A stretch of 58,389 nt of DNA from Laceyella sediminis (GCF_003003125.1 NZ_PVTZ01000018.1:1-58389), one strand, 5' to 3'; positions 1 through 9,072 are shown, numbered from the stretch's first letter. A program made the numbers and translations. Notes: generated by a model from the sequence alone, not told the origin.

Positions 1-88
<88 letters not shown>

Positions 89-212
89 TTTCACACTAAA
101 GTGCAAAACTGAGGTTTGAGTCTATGCTCAATGAATTGACAGGTCACGTTGTCACTCTTTAGTTTTCAAGGAACACTTCATTTTTAGTGTCGCTCTTGTA
201 GCGACGTTTAAC
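89..212 (-). other. rrn operon leader
   Basis: This is the transcribed spacer between the proximal rrn promoter and 16S. On the minus strand it contains TTCCTTGAAAACTAAA (around 160-176), resembling the boxA-type antitermination motif found upstream of 16S in Bacillales. No coding potential was seen. Confidence 0.5.
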
Positions 213-241
213 ATCTTATCACGCTTCCTTCCACCTGTCAA
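213..241 (-). promoter_or_regulatory. rrn promoter, proximal (P2)
   Basis: Minus-strand SigA promoter: -35 TTGACA at 236-241, a 17-bp spacer and -10 TAAGAT at 213-218. It sits about 125 bp upstream of the mature 16S end, as expected for an rrn promoter. Confidence 0.75.
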
Positions 242-305
242 CAACTTTTATGGTCAATTTAAGTGAAAGGAACATGGAATTGTGTTGCGACAAGCAACGA
301 AACTA

Positions 306-334
306 ACTATAACAAGAATCCTATTCCTTGTCAA
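306..334 (-). promoter_or_regulatory. rrn promoter, distal (P1)
   Basis: Minus-strand SigA promoter: -35 TTGACA at 329-334, a 17-bp spacer and -10 TATAGT at 306-311. With the promoter at 213-241 it forms a tandem pair typical of Bacillus rrn operons. It lies just past the stop codon of the upstream peptidase gene. Confidence 0.72.
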
Positions 335-395
335 TGGCTTTTTCTTCTGTTGGCTTCTGTCTCTGCCGATGCCTTCATCTTCACTCTCCCAATTC

Positions 396-1532
396 TTAAG
401 CAGACATTCCCACCATCCTTTCAATGCCGCGGCCAAACGCGCGCATCCATGCGTTTCTCGTCCGCTGGTTGAGTGTTGGTTGCTTTTCACTGCTGTCGAG
501 ATCGAGGTATGGGTATTTTCCCAACTCCCGCAACACCGCACCAAGGGCGCGATCCCCCCATCGTTCGGCCAATGATTTGTAAGCGAGATATGCACTGAGA
601 TAATACTGTTCTGCTTGATCCGACGGCAATTTTTCCAGCTTTGCCCGCTCTAGTTCGGCCAAGCTCATCCGCCGCTTTAATCGCTTCGTTTCATGGCCAA
701 CCATCAACCGAGGCAGCAAATGGGCTTCATAATACATCGCAGCTCCTTCCTGCAACCAATACGCTGCATTGTCATTAGACAATTCGCTCACCATCTGATG
801 CGTCAGCTCGTGTACCAAACCAGCGGCCAACAACCGGTCTTCCCCCCAGCCGCCGATAAATTTGATCGCTTGATTGGCTTCATGCCAACCACCAGCCCAT
901 TCCGGCAACGACGGTTTGACAAATTGGCGGAACACCTCCGGGCGGTGATACAATTTCACCTCAATCCCTTTGGTCGTCCACCCCATACGCCCATGTAGCC
1001 CTTCATAGGCTTGTTGCAAAGTGTTGATGGCCAATGTCGCTTCCCGCTCGAGGACAGGGTCGCTATAATACACGCTGATTCGCTCATTCTTCAACACAGA
1101 AAAAGCCAGATCAGCATCCTTCCAACCATCCCCCCTTTTTTTCAGTGACAGCGGATAGCTGAAAGAAACGGCCTTTTTGCCCATCCGGTAGGATTGTTTT
1201 ACTTGGACGACGGCGGTTCCCCGGCCAACGGCCTTCACTTTGAGCAGTTGCAATCGAAATGATCCTGGTTCGATCACACGCACCGCATCTTGAAACCACC
1301 GCTTCTGTTCATGGAGATATGTTTTGTTCTCCCCATCCAATGTCGCTCGGTACATAAGCCAATTTTTTTCTTTGAGTGCCTGCTCCTTTTGTGCGAACAA
1401 TTGCCGGATCTCTCCGATCTCCTTTGCCATCCCCGATACAGATCGTTCAGCTGCTTCCGCACCCTGTGCGCACCAACCAACAAGTAGCGCGATCCCTACA
1501 CACAATCCTATCCATAACACCTTGCGTCGCAT
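396..1532 (-). CDS. secreted gluzincin metallopeptidase (peptidase MA-like)
   Basis: This 378-residue protein has an N-terminal signal sequence (hydrophobic about residues 5-21, AEA cleavage region near 25-27). A long segment follows with no family I recognise, and then a gluzincin core. HELTH at 241-245 supplies the two histidine zinc ligands and the catalytic glutamate, and the downstream QEGAAMYYEA near 261-270 supplies the third ligand (Glu262). This matches the peptidase MA family of extracytoplasmic zinc peptidases. The start is supported by GGAGGTGGG five bases upstream. It ends close to the rrn promoters and appears to be a single gene. The substrate cannot be deduced. Confidence 0.8.
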   Translation of the reverse strand: MRRKVLWIGLCVGIALLVGWCAQGAEAAERSVSGMAKEIGEIRQLFAQKEQALKEKNWLMYRATLDGENKTYLHEQKRWFQDAVRVIEPGSFRLQLLKVKAVGRGTAVVQVKQSYRMGKKAVSFSYPLSLKKRGDGWKDADLAFSVLKNERISVYYSDPVLEREATLAINTLQQAYEGLHGRMGWTTKGIEVKLYHRPEVFRQFVKPSLPEWAGGWHEANQAIKFIGGWGEDRLLAAGLVHELTHQMVSELSNDNAAYWLQEGAAMYYEAHLLPRLMVGHETKRLKRRMSLAELERAKLEKLPSDQAEQYYLSAYLAYKSLAERWGDRALGAVLRELGKYPYLDLDSSEKQPTLNQRTRNAWMRAFGRGIERMVGMSA

Positions 1533-1700
1533 TCTAGCCCACCTCCATCTTTATCTATAAGATGGCAATTCTACGCTGGTTTTAACCCTACTTTCGCACA
1601 CTGGCCGACTTGGTTTTGACAACTCCTTCTATTCCAAAGTGGACTATCCGTAAAGATGACGGATAGATGGTGTGTCTCCACGTCCAACTAATTCGCAGAC

Positions 1701-1741
1701 AAAAAAACCCTGCGCTTCGTCACGTTGACGTACGCAGGGCT
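1701..1741 (-). terminator. terminator of guaA-pbuG
   Basis: CCCTGCG/CGCAGGG stem (1708-1714 with 1733-1739) and an inner CGT/ACG extension, followed on the minus strand by seven T residues. It lies about 35 bases after the pbuG stop codon. Confidence 0.85.
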
Positions 1742-1776
1742 TTATGCGTCTTTCGCACCTTCCGGTCGGAGCTCAT

Positions 1777-3105
1777 TCAGACACTCCCCAGAAACATGAA
1801 TCGCAAGATGAAAATAACCCCCAACACATACACGACGGGGTGGACGTGTTTGCCTTCTCCTGCCACGACCTTGCACAATGGATACAGGATAAAGCCAGCG
1901 GCAATGCCAGTCGCGATGCTGAAACTGAGTGGCATCATGATCAAAGTGATAAAGGCTGGAATCGCTTCAGACAAGGAGTCCCACTCAATCTTGCTCAAGT
2001 TGCCGGCCATCAGCACACCCACGATGATCAACGCCGGTGACGTGATCGCGGCCACTGAAGCGAGCGTCTGTACGATCGGGAAAAAAAACAGCGCCGCCGC
2101 AAAACAAAGCGCGGTCGTGACTGAGGTCATGCCCGTCCGTCCTCCCGAAGCCACTCCCGCTGATGACTCAATGTACGAAGTGACTGTAGACGTACCAAAC
2201 AACGCCCCCAACACCGTCGCAATCGAGTCGGTGATCAAGGCCCGTCCGGCGCGCGGCAGTTTGTTGTCTTTCATCAGCCCGGCCTGGCTAGCCACTCCCA
2301 CCAGCGTGCCAGCATTGTCAAAAAGATCAACAAACAAGAAAGCAAACACGATCGTGACAAAGCCCAATTCCAAAGCACCCATTACATCCAATTTCAAGAA
2401 AGTAGGTGCCATGCTGGGCGGCATTGCAAACAGCTTGTCCGGTACCTTGATCAATCCCGTCATCATGCCGACTACAGCCGTGGCCAGCATCCCGATGAAA
2501 ATGGCTCCCTTTACCCGGCGCACCATCATCACAGATGTGATCAGCAAACCGAACAGTGTTAACAAAATCTCTGGTTTTTTAGTCAAGTCGGGGTTGATCA
2601 TTACATAAGTCGCTTCCGCGGGAAGAATGATTTGAGCATTTTTGAGACCGATAAAAGCGATAAAAAGTCCAATACCTGACGACACGGCATATTTCAACCC
2701 GGTCGGAATGGCATTAATAATCAGTTCCCTGATTTTGGTGACTGTCAACACAAAAAACACAGTGCCAGACAAAAACACGGCGCCCAGCGCTTGCGTCCAT
2801 GGCACATTCATCCCGAGTACGACAGCGAACGCAAAATAAGAAATCAACCCAATCCCCGGGGCCAGGGCAATGGGATAATTCGCCACGACGCCCATCAGGA
2901 AGGTACCGATACACGCGGACAAACCTGTGGCCACAAAAACCGCGCCCAGATCCATCCCGGTCTTGCCAAGGATTGATGGCGCCACCAACAAGATGTACGC
3001 CATCGTGAAAAAAGTAGTAACCCCGGCAAGGATCTCTGTCCGCAAGTTGGTTTGGTGTCCAGCAAAGTCAAAGTAACGGGCCAACCCTGTTGCAAACTTG
3101 GACAT
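1777..3105 (-). CDS. pbuG: guanine/hypoxanthine permease, NCS2 (AzgA) family
   Basis: This 442-residue polytopic membrane protein starts with the AzgA-family sequence around GHQTNLRTEILAG, followed by FFTMAYILLVAP and ALAPGIG. These are hallmarks of the NCS2 purine permease branch containing B. subtilis PbuG and PbuO. It imports hypoxanthine and guanine by proton symport. It starts 22 bp after guaA and shares its transcript, so it should fall under the guanine riboswitch upstream of guaA. The guaA-pbuG order matches B. subtilis, which favours PbuG over PbuO. Confidence 0.9.
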   Translation of the reverse strand: MSKFATGLARYFDFAGHQTNLRTEILAGVTTFFTMAYILLVAPSILGKTGMDLGAVFVATGLSACIGTFLMGVVANYPIALAPGIGLISYFAFAVVLGMNVPWTQALGAVFLSGTVFFVLTVTKIRELIINAIPTGLKYAVSSGIGLFIAFIGLKNAQIILPAEATYVMINPDLTKKPEILLTLFGLLITSVMMVRRVKGAIFIGMLATAVVGMMTGLIKVPDKLFAMPPSMAPTFLKLDVMGALELGFVTIVFAFLFVDLFDNAGTLVGVASQAGLMKDNKLPRAGRALITDSIATVLGALFGTSTVTSYIESSAGVASGGRTGMTSVTTALCFAAALFFFPIVQTLASVAAITSPALIIVGVLMAGNLSKIEWDSLSEAIPAFITLIMMPLSFSIATGIAAGFILYPLCKVVAGEGKHVHPVVYVLGVIFILRFMFLGSV

Positions 3106-3126
3106 GTGAGATCACCTGATTCTCTG

Positions 3127-4668
3127 TTATTCCCATTCAATGGTTGAAGGCGGCTTAGAAGTCACGTCATAAACGACACGGTTTACGCCATCCACTTCAT
3201 TGACAATGCGGGTGGAAATTTTCTCAAGGACATCATAAGGGATACGAGCCCAATCCGCGGTCATGCCGTCGATCGAGGTCACTGCACGGATACCTACCGT
3301 ATAAGCGTAAGTGCGCACGTCTCCCATCACGCCCACGCTTTTGAAGTCAGGTAGTGCCGTGAAGTATTGCCAAATCTCACGGTCGAGTCCGGCTTTTTTG
3401 ATCTCTTCGCGCAGGATCGCATCCGACTCGCGCACGATCTCCAACTTGGCTTCCGTCACTTCACCGATAACGCGAATCGCCAGTCCTGGACCTGGGAAAG
3501 GCTGACGCCACACGATGTCCGCAGGCAAGCCTAACTCTTCACCCACTTTGCGGACTTCATCTTTGAACAAGGTGTTGAGCGGTTCTACCAACTGCATTTT
3601 CATATCCTCTGGCAGCCCACCTACATTGTGGTGGGACTTAATCGTGTGCGCGGTGGCAGTACCCGATTCAATGATGTCAGTGTACAACGTACCTTGACCC
3701 AAGAATTCATGATCGCCAAATTTAGCCGACTCTTCTTCAAATACCCGGATAAATTCAACACCGATGATTTTCCGTTTTTGTTCCGGGTCGGAAACACCAG
3801 CCAGCTTGGACAAGAAACGCTCACGGGCGTCGATTTTAACCAAGTTCATTTTGAAGTTTTTGCCGAAGGTTTCAACCACGCTCTCCGCTTCGCCTTTACG
3901 CAAGAGGCCATGATCGACAAACATGCAAGTGAGTTGATCTCCTACCGCTTTGTGAATCAGCGCCGCAACGACAGACGAGTCAACGCCTCCGCTCAACGCG
4001 CACAACACTTTTTTGTCGCCAACTTGCTCGCGAATCGCTCTCACGCTGTCTTCGATGAATGTTCCCATGCTCCAATCACCTGAGCATCCGCACACATCGT
4101 ACAAGAAGTGCTTGATCATTTCATTCCCGTTCACTGAGTGTTGCACTTCAGGGTGGAATTGCACTGCGTAGATGTTCTCAGCTGGATTGCTCATCGCGGC
4201 GACCGGTGCAGAATGCGTTTTCCCATCCACTTGGAAGTTGGCCGGTGGCTCCACAACCACATCGCTGTGGCTCATCCACACCGTTTGTTTTGTATCCAAG
4301 CCTTTAAACAAGGCGCTATCGGACACAATCTCCATCTCCGCTTTGCCGTACTCGCGCTTGCTGGCGCGGGATACGTTCGCACCAAAATGGTGGGCGATCA
4401 TTTGCATGCCGTAGCAAATTCCGAATACGGGAATCCCCAAATTAAAAATCTCCGGGTCGCACTTTGGTGAATTCTCGTCATACACACTGTTTGGGCCACC
4501 TGAGAAAACAATGCCTTTTGGATTGATTTGTTTCAACTCGGCCGCGGTGGTCGTGGGTGGCAACAATTCACTGAACACACCCAAATCGCGGATGCGGCGG
4601 GCGATCAATTGGTTATACTGCCCTCCGAAATCGAGCACAACAACGCGTTCTAATGGCTTCTCCATCAT
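3127..4668 (-). CDS. guaA: GMP synthase (glutamine-hydrolysing)
   Basis: Full-length 513-residue GMP synthase, which aminates XMP to GMP using glutamine and ATP. The N-terminal class I glutamine amidotransferase domain has the nucleophile in FGICYGMQ and the histidine/glutamate in FHPEV. The ATP-pyrophosphatase domain carries the PP-loop LSGGVDSS. The C-terminal dimerisation domain ends in the conserved [10 protein letters not shown] leader with a guanine aptamer and terminator precedes it, and pbuG follows it, so purine synthesis and uptake are controlled together. Confidence 0.97.
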   Translation of the reverse strand: MMEKPLERVVVLDFGGQYNQLIARRIRDLGVFSELLPPTTTAAELKQINPKGIVFSGGPNSVYDENSPKCDPEIFNLGIPVFGICYGMQMIAHHFGANVSRASKREYGKAEMEIVSDSALFKGLDTKQTVWMSHSDVVVEPPANFQVDGKTHSAPVAAMSNPAENIYAVQFHPEVQHSVNGNEMIKHFLYDVCGCSGDWSMGTFIEDSVRAIREQVGDKKVLCALSGGVDSSVVAALIHKAVGDQLTCMFVDHGLLRKGEAESVVETFGKNFKMNLVKIDARERFLSKLAGVSDPEQKRKIIGVEFIRVFEEESAKFGDHEFLGQGTLYTDIIESGTATAHTIKSHHNVGGLPEDMKMQLVEPLNTLFKDEVRKVGEELGLPADIVWRQPFPGPGLAIRVIGEVTEAKLEIVRESDAILREEIKKAGLDREIWQYFTALPDFKSVGVMGDVRTYAYTVGIRAVTSIDGMTADWARIPYDVLEKISTRIVNEVDGVNRVVYDVTSKPPSTIEWE

Positions 4669-4705
4669 ATAACCCCTCTTTTGTCATGAAACTTTAGGTA
4701 GGTAC

Positions 4706-4757
4706 AAAAAAACCCGGGTAACCCACACCGCCGCTCCCGGCGATATGGACCCCGGTC
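4706..4757 (-). terminator. guaA: riboswitch-controlled terminator in the guaA leader
   Basis: Between the purine aptamer and guaA the minus strand forms a long hairpin (CCATAT/GTGTGG, CGCCG/CGGCG, and outer GGGT/ACCC with small bulges) followed by seven T residues at 4706-4712. It is placed as the expression platform of the guanine riboswitch: ligand binding should favour termination. Confidence 0.75.
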
Positions 4758-4808
4758 CCCCGATTCCTTCGTCATGAAGAAAATATAAGGCTTCCCGGCG
4801 CCCCATCA

Positions 4809-4876
4809 ACCGTAGTCCAGCTATTTTCGGTAGCCGGGTAGAGACGTTCAGGCCTTATTCCTAAACATATACGGGT
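4809..4876 (-). promoter_or_regulatory. purine riboswitch, guanine class
   Basis: The minus strand reads as a purine aptamer: P1 ACCCGTA pairing with TACGG, a P2 loop ending in CTGAACGTCTCTACC, P3 CCGGCTA..TAGCTGG, and J3/1 GACTACGG. The pyrimidine at the position equivalent to 74 is C, as in guanine-type aptamers, not U as in adenine aptamers. The genes downstream are guaA and pbuG. Confidence 0.92.
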
Positions 4877-4920
4877 GGGCGAACAACTAAATTTCATCAT
4901 ATCAAGCCGTCCATAGGCGG

Positions 4921-5301
4921 TCAAGATCGCATCCGTCCACCCATGATTTTCCACAATGTTCGCCAACGCAACACCATCGCCTTTCCTTCTTCGTTTGCCC
5001 CATATCTCCGTTGTTCATACCAACGAATGAACGAGGCAATCTCTCGATCTGTCTGGTCAGGGGTGAATTGAATCCGCCGGAACCAGCAACCAAGTGAACG
5101 GGCCAACGCTTTGACCAACATCGTTTTGCCCACGCCCGGCACATCTTCAAGCAAGACATGCCCCTTGGCCAACGGGGCGGCCATGCTGAGCCCAATCACT
5201 TCCCGTTTGCCTACCATCACTTTTTCTATATTTTCAATCAATTGATTTACCTGTGAATGTCCTTCATCCCAAACAAAGCCACTCGTCTCTTCTGTTGTCA
5301 T
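4921..5301 (-). pseudogene. moxR/yebA deletion fusion remnant
   Basis: A 126-residue reading frame. Residues 1 to about 82 are the N-terminus of a MoxR-family AAA+ ATPase: VGKREVIGLSMAA, then Walker A EDVPGVGKT, ending at RRIQFTPD. At that point a normal MoxR continues with the Walker B and sensor regions. Here it switches to about 44 residues (from QTDREIASF, through WYEQRRYG and VLRWRTLWK) that resemble the C-terminal tail of a TgpA/YebA transglutaminase. In B. subtilis the genes yeaC (moxR), yeaD (DUF58) and yebA directly precede guaA, so an in-frame deletion of about 3 kb joining the first gene to the end of the third explains the structure. Without Walker B it cannot be an active ATPase. 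The tail assignment is inference. Confidence 0.75.
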
Positions 5302-5482
5302 CGATTCCCTCCATTTTCGATATTTGAAACCAACTTTCAGTTGGTGCTAGCACACGCAGGGCGATCCGCATGTCCATCTGTATCAAAAAGACTCTTAAAC
5401 AAAATCATAATATTATTATATACAAACCTGATCCGCTCTCGATACGGTTCCCTTCACCTGCTAGAACATATTACTAAGTGAA

Positions 5483-5715
5483 TAGGGCACGCCTGGTAAC
5501 TAGGGCGTGTCTGATGAATAGGCCAGCGGCTCCAAAACCATTTTCTCATTCGCTTCACGCGTGGCGAGGCACTCCTCGAGAAAAGGTTTTTCCGCCGCTT
5601 CTTCCCCACCAACTTGATTTGCGAGACACACCCTAGACAAGTGGCTCCAAAACCGTTTTCTCATTTGCTTCACTCGGGTATTTCCCACCCCCTTGCTTGC
5701 CAGTCACACTCGTAG
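5483..5715 (+). mobile_element. older MITE copy split by a younger copy
   Basis: The stretch 5483-5499 (TAGGGCACGCCTGGTAA) aligns with the first 17 bases of the MITE at 5500-5636. The flank after that MITE, starting at CTAGACAAG, continues the same alignment: GTGGCTCCAAAAC against GCGGCTCCAAAAC, then TTTTCTCATTTGCTTCAC. It ends with a degraded right end near 5700-5715. Removing the inner element and one CTAG restores a continuous, internally shortened copy of the same element. The outer ends AGGGCACG and CGTGCCCT are exact inverse complements. Confidence 0.75.
5500..5636 (+). mobile_element. MITE copy A, flanked by CTAG
   Basis: This non-coding element of about 129 bp lies between CTAG at 5500-5503 and CTAG at 5633-5636. 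The terminal inverted repeats are GGGCGTGTCT and AGACACACCC. Internally AGCGGC..CCAAAACC..TTTTCTC pairs with GAGAAAAGGTTTTTCCGCCGCT, so the whole element folds into one imperfect hairpin. Complete relatives are at 37884-38019 and 55753-55888. The CTAG flanks suggest mobilisation by an IS5-type transposase, which is inference; no transposase lies in the window. Confidence 0.85.
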
Positions 5716-5747
5716 CCGTGCCCTGTTGAAAGAAGGAAAATTTTATG

Positions 5748-5777
5748 TTTCACGGAATGGAATAAAGGTAATATAAT
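5748..5777 (+). promoter_or_regulatory. possible namA promoter
   Basis: A perfect -10 TATAAT lies at 5772-5777. The best -35 at 18-bp spacing is weak (TTTCAC, 5748-5753). It lies 45 bp upstream of namA and just after the MITE pair. Confidence 0.4.
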
Positions 5778-5822
5778 GTAGAAAGATAAGTTAATACATA
5801 TTCAAAAGGCGGGGATGATGGA

Positions 5823-6842
5823 ATGTCGTTTTTATTTCAACCTTTTACTCAAAAGGAAGTCACTTTGCCCAACCGTGTTGTTTGTTCCCCCATGTGCATG
5901 TACTCCGCTGGAGACGACGGAAAGGTAACTGACTGGCACATTGTCCATTATGGCACAAGAGCGGCCGGAAAAGTGGGATTGCTGATGGTAGAGGCAACCG
6001 CGGTGGAACCCCGGGGCCGCATCAGCATGAATGATTTGGGGTTGTGGTCTGATGAGCAGATGGAAGGATTAAAACGGATTGTTTCGTTTGCCCATTCTCA
6101 AGGTAGCAAAACGGCTATCCAATTGGCCCATGCCGGCCGGAAAGCGAACGTGGATGAACCGATCATCGCCCCCAGTGCGATTCCGTTTAGTGAAGGAGAC
6201 AAAACACCGCTGGAGATGGGAAAAGAGGAAATCGCCCAAGTGATTGAAGCGTTCGCCCAAGCGGCGCGACGCGCTTCAGAGATCGGCTTTGACATCATTG
6301 AGATCCATGCCGCCCATGGCTATTTGCTCAATCAATTTTTGTCGCCACTGTCCAACAAAAGAACCGATGAGTACGGGGGCGACCTGAATGGCAGAGCACG
6401 ACTGCTCAAAGAGGTCATCCAAGCCGTCAAAGCGGAATGGGGAACCTCTCGTCCCCTTTATGTACGCATTTCTGCTGTGGACTATCACCCTGATGGCATC
6501 CAATTGGCGGACAGTGTCGCGCTGGCACGGATGATGAAAGCGTGGGGTGTTGATCTGGTGGATGTCTCCTCTGGCGGCACGACCCCTCAACCACCGGATC
6601 GCATCTTCCCTGGATATCAAGTCTCTTACGCCGAAACAATCAAGCGCGAAGCCGGGATTTCCACCGGGGCTGTCGGCCTGATCACCACCCCAGAACAAGC
6701 AGAAGAGATTATTGCCAATGGCCGGGCCGATCTTGTCTTTTTGGCTCGGGTTCTGTTGCGTGACCCCTATTGGACCATTCATGCCGCCAAAAAACTCGGC
6801 GTAGAATATTTGGGTCCTAAACAATACAAACGTGGATTTTAA
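5823..6842 (+). CDS. namA: NADPH dehydrogenase, Old Yellow Enzyme family (YqjM/NamA)
   Basis: A 339-residue FMN-dependent ene-reductase that reduces activated alkenes, nitro compounds and other xenobiotics with NADPH in the cytoplasm. It matches B. subtilis YqjM along its full length. SPMCMYSA near residues 22-29 carries the flavin-tuning cysteine and the active-site tyrosine of the YqjM subclass. QLAHAGRKA and IEIHAAHGYLL supply the histidine pair that binds the substrate. SNKRTDEYGG and the FMN phosphate site GRADLVFLAR are also present. A G-rich ribosome binding site precedes the ATG. It is monocistronic and ends in a strong hairpin. Confidence 0.95.
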   Translation: MSFLFQPFTQKEVTLPNRVVCSPMCMYSAGDDGKVTDWHIVHYGTRAAGKVGLLMVEATAVEPRGRISMNDLGLWSDEQMEGLKRIVSFAHSQGSKTAIQLAHAGRKANVDEPIIAPSAIPFSEGDKTPLEMGKEEIAQVIEAFAQAARRASEIGFDIIEIHAAHGYLLNQFLSPLSNKRTDEYGGDLNGRARLLKEVIQAVKAEWGTSRPLYVRISAVDYHPDGIQLADSVALARMMKAWGVDLVDVSSGGTTPQPPDRIFPGYQVSYAETIKREAGISTGAVGLITTPEQAEEIIANGRADLVFLARVLLRDPYWTIHAAKKLGVEYLGPKQYKRGF

Positions 6843-6844
6843 CC

Positions 6845-6888
6845 GCAAACCGCCCAAGAACCAAGCTATTGGTTCCTGGGCGGTTTGC
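6845..6888. terminator. hairpin between convergent namA and CDF gene
   Basis: GCAAACCGCCCA pairs with TGGGCGGTTTGC and GAACCA pairs with TGGTTC around a short loop, one of the strongest stems in the window. It lies between two convergent genes. The U-tract is poor on both strands, so termination is likely but not certain. Confidence 0.6.
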
Positions 6889-6956
6889 AGTAGGAGGGGG
6901 CATTCTTCTCAACCACCCGAAGCTACCAGCAACGCAATAGACACGAACCTCCCCCA

Positions 6957-7856
6957 TCATATAGAAGTCAACTTCTGCGGTGGATCAGCCGGTTCCACAT
7001 GCACATGAACATGGGCAATTTGCTCAAAACCGATCAACGCCTCCTCCACCTCTTCCGTCAAACGGTGGCTTTCCTCAACTGATAAATGGGCATCCACGCC
7101 CACAGTCAACTCCACAAACACATGCATGCCTTGATGGCGTGCACGTAACGCTTTAACCTCGCGAATGCCCGCGATTTGAACAACCCGTGCTTGAATTCGC
7201 TCTGTTTTTTCCGCGTCAAACCCATCCATCAACATATCAATCGCCGGCTTCCCCACTTGGTATCCCGTGCGCAAGATCAACAGGCCCACTGCAAACGCGG
7301 CCAATGGGTCCATCCACATCCATCCTAAGTTGGCGCCGATGATCCCCACCGCCGCCCCCAAACTGACTAATGCATCTGAACGGTTGTCGTGGGCAGCTGC
7401 TTGCAGTGCTTCGCTGTTCGTTTTCTTGCTTAACGCGAAGTTGACGCTGGATACAAGCAACATGACCACGGCCGAGATCAGCGATACGGCAAGTGCGGCG
7501 TTGCCAATCTGCCCCGAGCGCGGGTGCAACACTGCCTCAACCGCACCAATCCACACTTCCAAGGCCACCAGCACCATGCATGATGCCGCCACCAATGTGG
7601 CTACCGTCTCAGCTTTGCTATGGCCAAATGGATGATTGCTATCCGCTGGTTGGACGGCCACCCGCAACCCAATCAGAATCGCCACCGACAACAATATGTC
7701 CGAAACATTATTCAATCCGTCAGCGAACACCGCTTGGGAATGTTCCGTCACGCCGACCCAACACTTGACCGCACTTAAGATGAGGTAGGAAAAAATGCTG
7801 AGCCAGGCTCCTTTTTGCGCTTCTGCCGCTTGCTTGGCCTCAGGTAGCTTTACCAT
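6957..7856 (-). CDS. cation diffusion facilitator (CDF) transporter
   Basis: A 299-residue divalent metal/proton antiporter. Six predicted membrane spans carry the two metal-site motifs: DGLNNVSD in helix 2 and HDNRSD in helix 5 (DxxxD-type and HDxxxD-type). The C-terminal cytoplasmic domain (about residues 210-290) has the ferredoxin-like CDF fold signature HVHVEP. Such proteins export Zn, Fe, Mn or Co, and the DD-HD combination does not settle the metal. It is convergent with namA and monocistronic. No metal-responsive operator was recognised. Confidence 0.92.
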   Translation of the reverse strand: MVKLPEAKQAAEAQKGAWLSIFSYLILSAVKCWVGVTEHSQAVFADGLNNVSDILLSVAILIGLRVAVQPADSNHPFGHSKAETVATLVAASCMVLVALEVWIGAVEAVLHPRSGQIGNAALAVSLISAVVMLLVSSVNFALSKKTNSEALQAAAHDNRSDALVSLGAAVGIIGANLGWMWMDPLAAFAVGLLILRTGYQVGKPAIDMLMDGFDAEKTERIQARVVQIAGIREVKALRARHQGMHVFVELTVGVDAHLSVEESHRLTEEVEEALIGFEQIAHVHVHVEPADPPQKLTSI

Positions 7857-8101
7857 TTTTGTCCCCCTTCCTTCTTCAACCCACTATATGATAAGGAAGG
7901 GGTCCCTTCTTAGTCTAGAGAAACGTTTTTTACCCCATTTAGAAAAGCTGACAACTCCCATTAATGTTGGCTCCGGGCAACAATTCACCCAGCTGTCCCA
8001 CCCTTTTTTTTGCGAACTCCCTATAATAGAAAGAATAAGATAACAATGTTATCATGAAGAAAGACAGATGATGATTGAACCGAGATAGGTGGGTTAAATC
8101 C

Positions 8102-9055
8102 ATGTGGAAAAAAGAACTGGTAGAAGAAGCATGTCGTAGGTTTAAGGGAACACCCGAAACAATCAAGCCGCTCGGGGGCTTTTATAACAACGTGTTTGAG
8201 TACGAACGGGATGGTGAGGCGTGTGTACTCAAGCTGATGCCCATCGCCACCAAAGATAAAAGTCAACTTCACTCAGAGTTAAAATGGGTGAATTTTTTGC
8301 GTTCGCATGGCATCGCTATCCCTAAGCAAATCTTATCGACGCGCGGTCAATCGATTGAAACCATTATCGAGCTTCCCATCCCATGTTGCGCGATCTCTTT
8401 CAGCAAAGGGGAAGGGAAACTGTTGGAAGCCTCCCGCCTCAATGATTGGAGCCCCAATCTGTTGCGCCGGATGGGCCAAGTGATGGGCAAGATGCATTCC
8501 CTTTCTCAACGCTTCTTGCAAAAAGAACAGGCCACTACTTTTGAGGAATGGGACGAAGGTGAGATATATCATAGAGATTGGTCCTTCATCGACCGTCCGG
8601 TCGCTGACCGCTGGTCATCGATGATGCAAAGGGTACACCAATTCTCCAAAACAAGCAGATCCTATGGGTTGATCAATAATGATTTCCATCATAACAGCAT
8701 CTTGATCAGCAATACAGGCAATCCGATCGTGGTTGATTTCAACCGTGTCAAATATCACTGGTTTACATACGATATCGCCATTGTGCTATTCCACGCCTTA
8801 GAAACGATCCCGGAATCAGACCATGACGCTTTCAAGCAACTGTTCACCCATGAGTTCATGTCGGGCTACTTCCTCGAAAACATCTTGGAAGACGATTGGC
8901 GCCAGCAATTGGACTTCTTCGTGGAATTCCGGCTGTACTTTGTCTACTTGCACCGGATGATTCACTTGCACCGTGATGCGGACGCACAAGAACAGGAAAC
9001 GCGAATCAAAGAATACAAAGAGCGGATGGACCGCCTCGCGTATCCCACCATGTGA
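8102..9055 (+). CDS. aminoglycoside phosphotransferase/CotS-like kinase family protein
   Basis: A 317-residue protein with the eukaryotic-like kinase fold of the APH family. The N-lobe has CVLKLMP with the ATP lysine. The catalytic loop is INNDFHHNSIL (equivalent to the HGDLHPGN motif), followed by the metal-binding aspartate in IVVDFNRV. The first histidine of the loop is replaced by asparagine. The ATG at 8102 is chosen because AGGTGGG lies eight bases upstream; an in-frame TTG at 8075 has no good site. The substrate is unknown: family members phosphorylate antibiotics, sugars or amino alcohols, or act in spore coats. Confidence 0.75.
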   Translation: MWKKELVEEACRRFKGTPETIKPLGGFYNNVFEYERDGEACVLKLMPIATKDKSQLHSELKWVNFLRSHGIAIPKQILSTRGQSIETIIELPIPCCAISFSKGEGKLLEASRLNDWSPNLLRRMGQVMGKMHSLSQRFLQKEQATTFEEWDEGEIYHRDWSFIDRPVADRWSSMMQRVHQFSKTSRSYGLINNDFHHNSILISNTGNPIVVDFNRVKYHWFTYDIAIVLFHALETIPESDHDAFKQLFTHEFMSGYFLENILEDDWRQQLDFFVEFRLYFVYLHRMIHLHRDADAQEQETRIKEYKERMDRLAYPTM

Positions 9056-9072
9056 TTACCCAGCGATGCGAG

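Noticed and set aside
254-595. A 113-codon minus-strand frame beside the rrn promoters
   Set aside because: It overlaps the metallopeptidase 3' end in another frame and covers the distal rrn promoter.
1667-2608. A 313-codon open frame antisense to pbuG
   Set aside because: It runs through the pbuG terminator and opposite a conserved permease. Its composition is that of a shadow frame.
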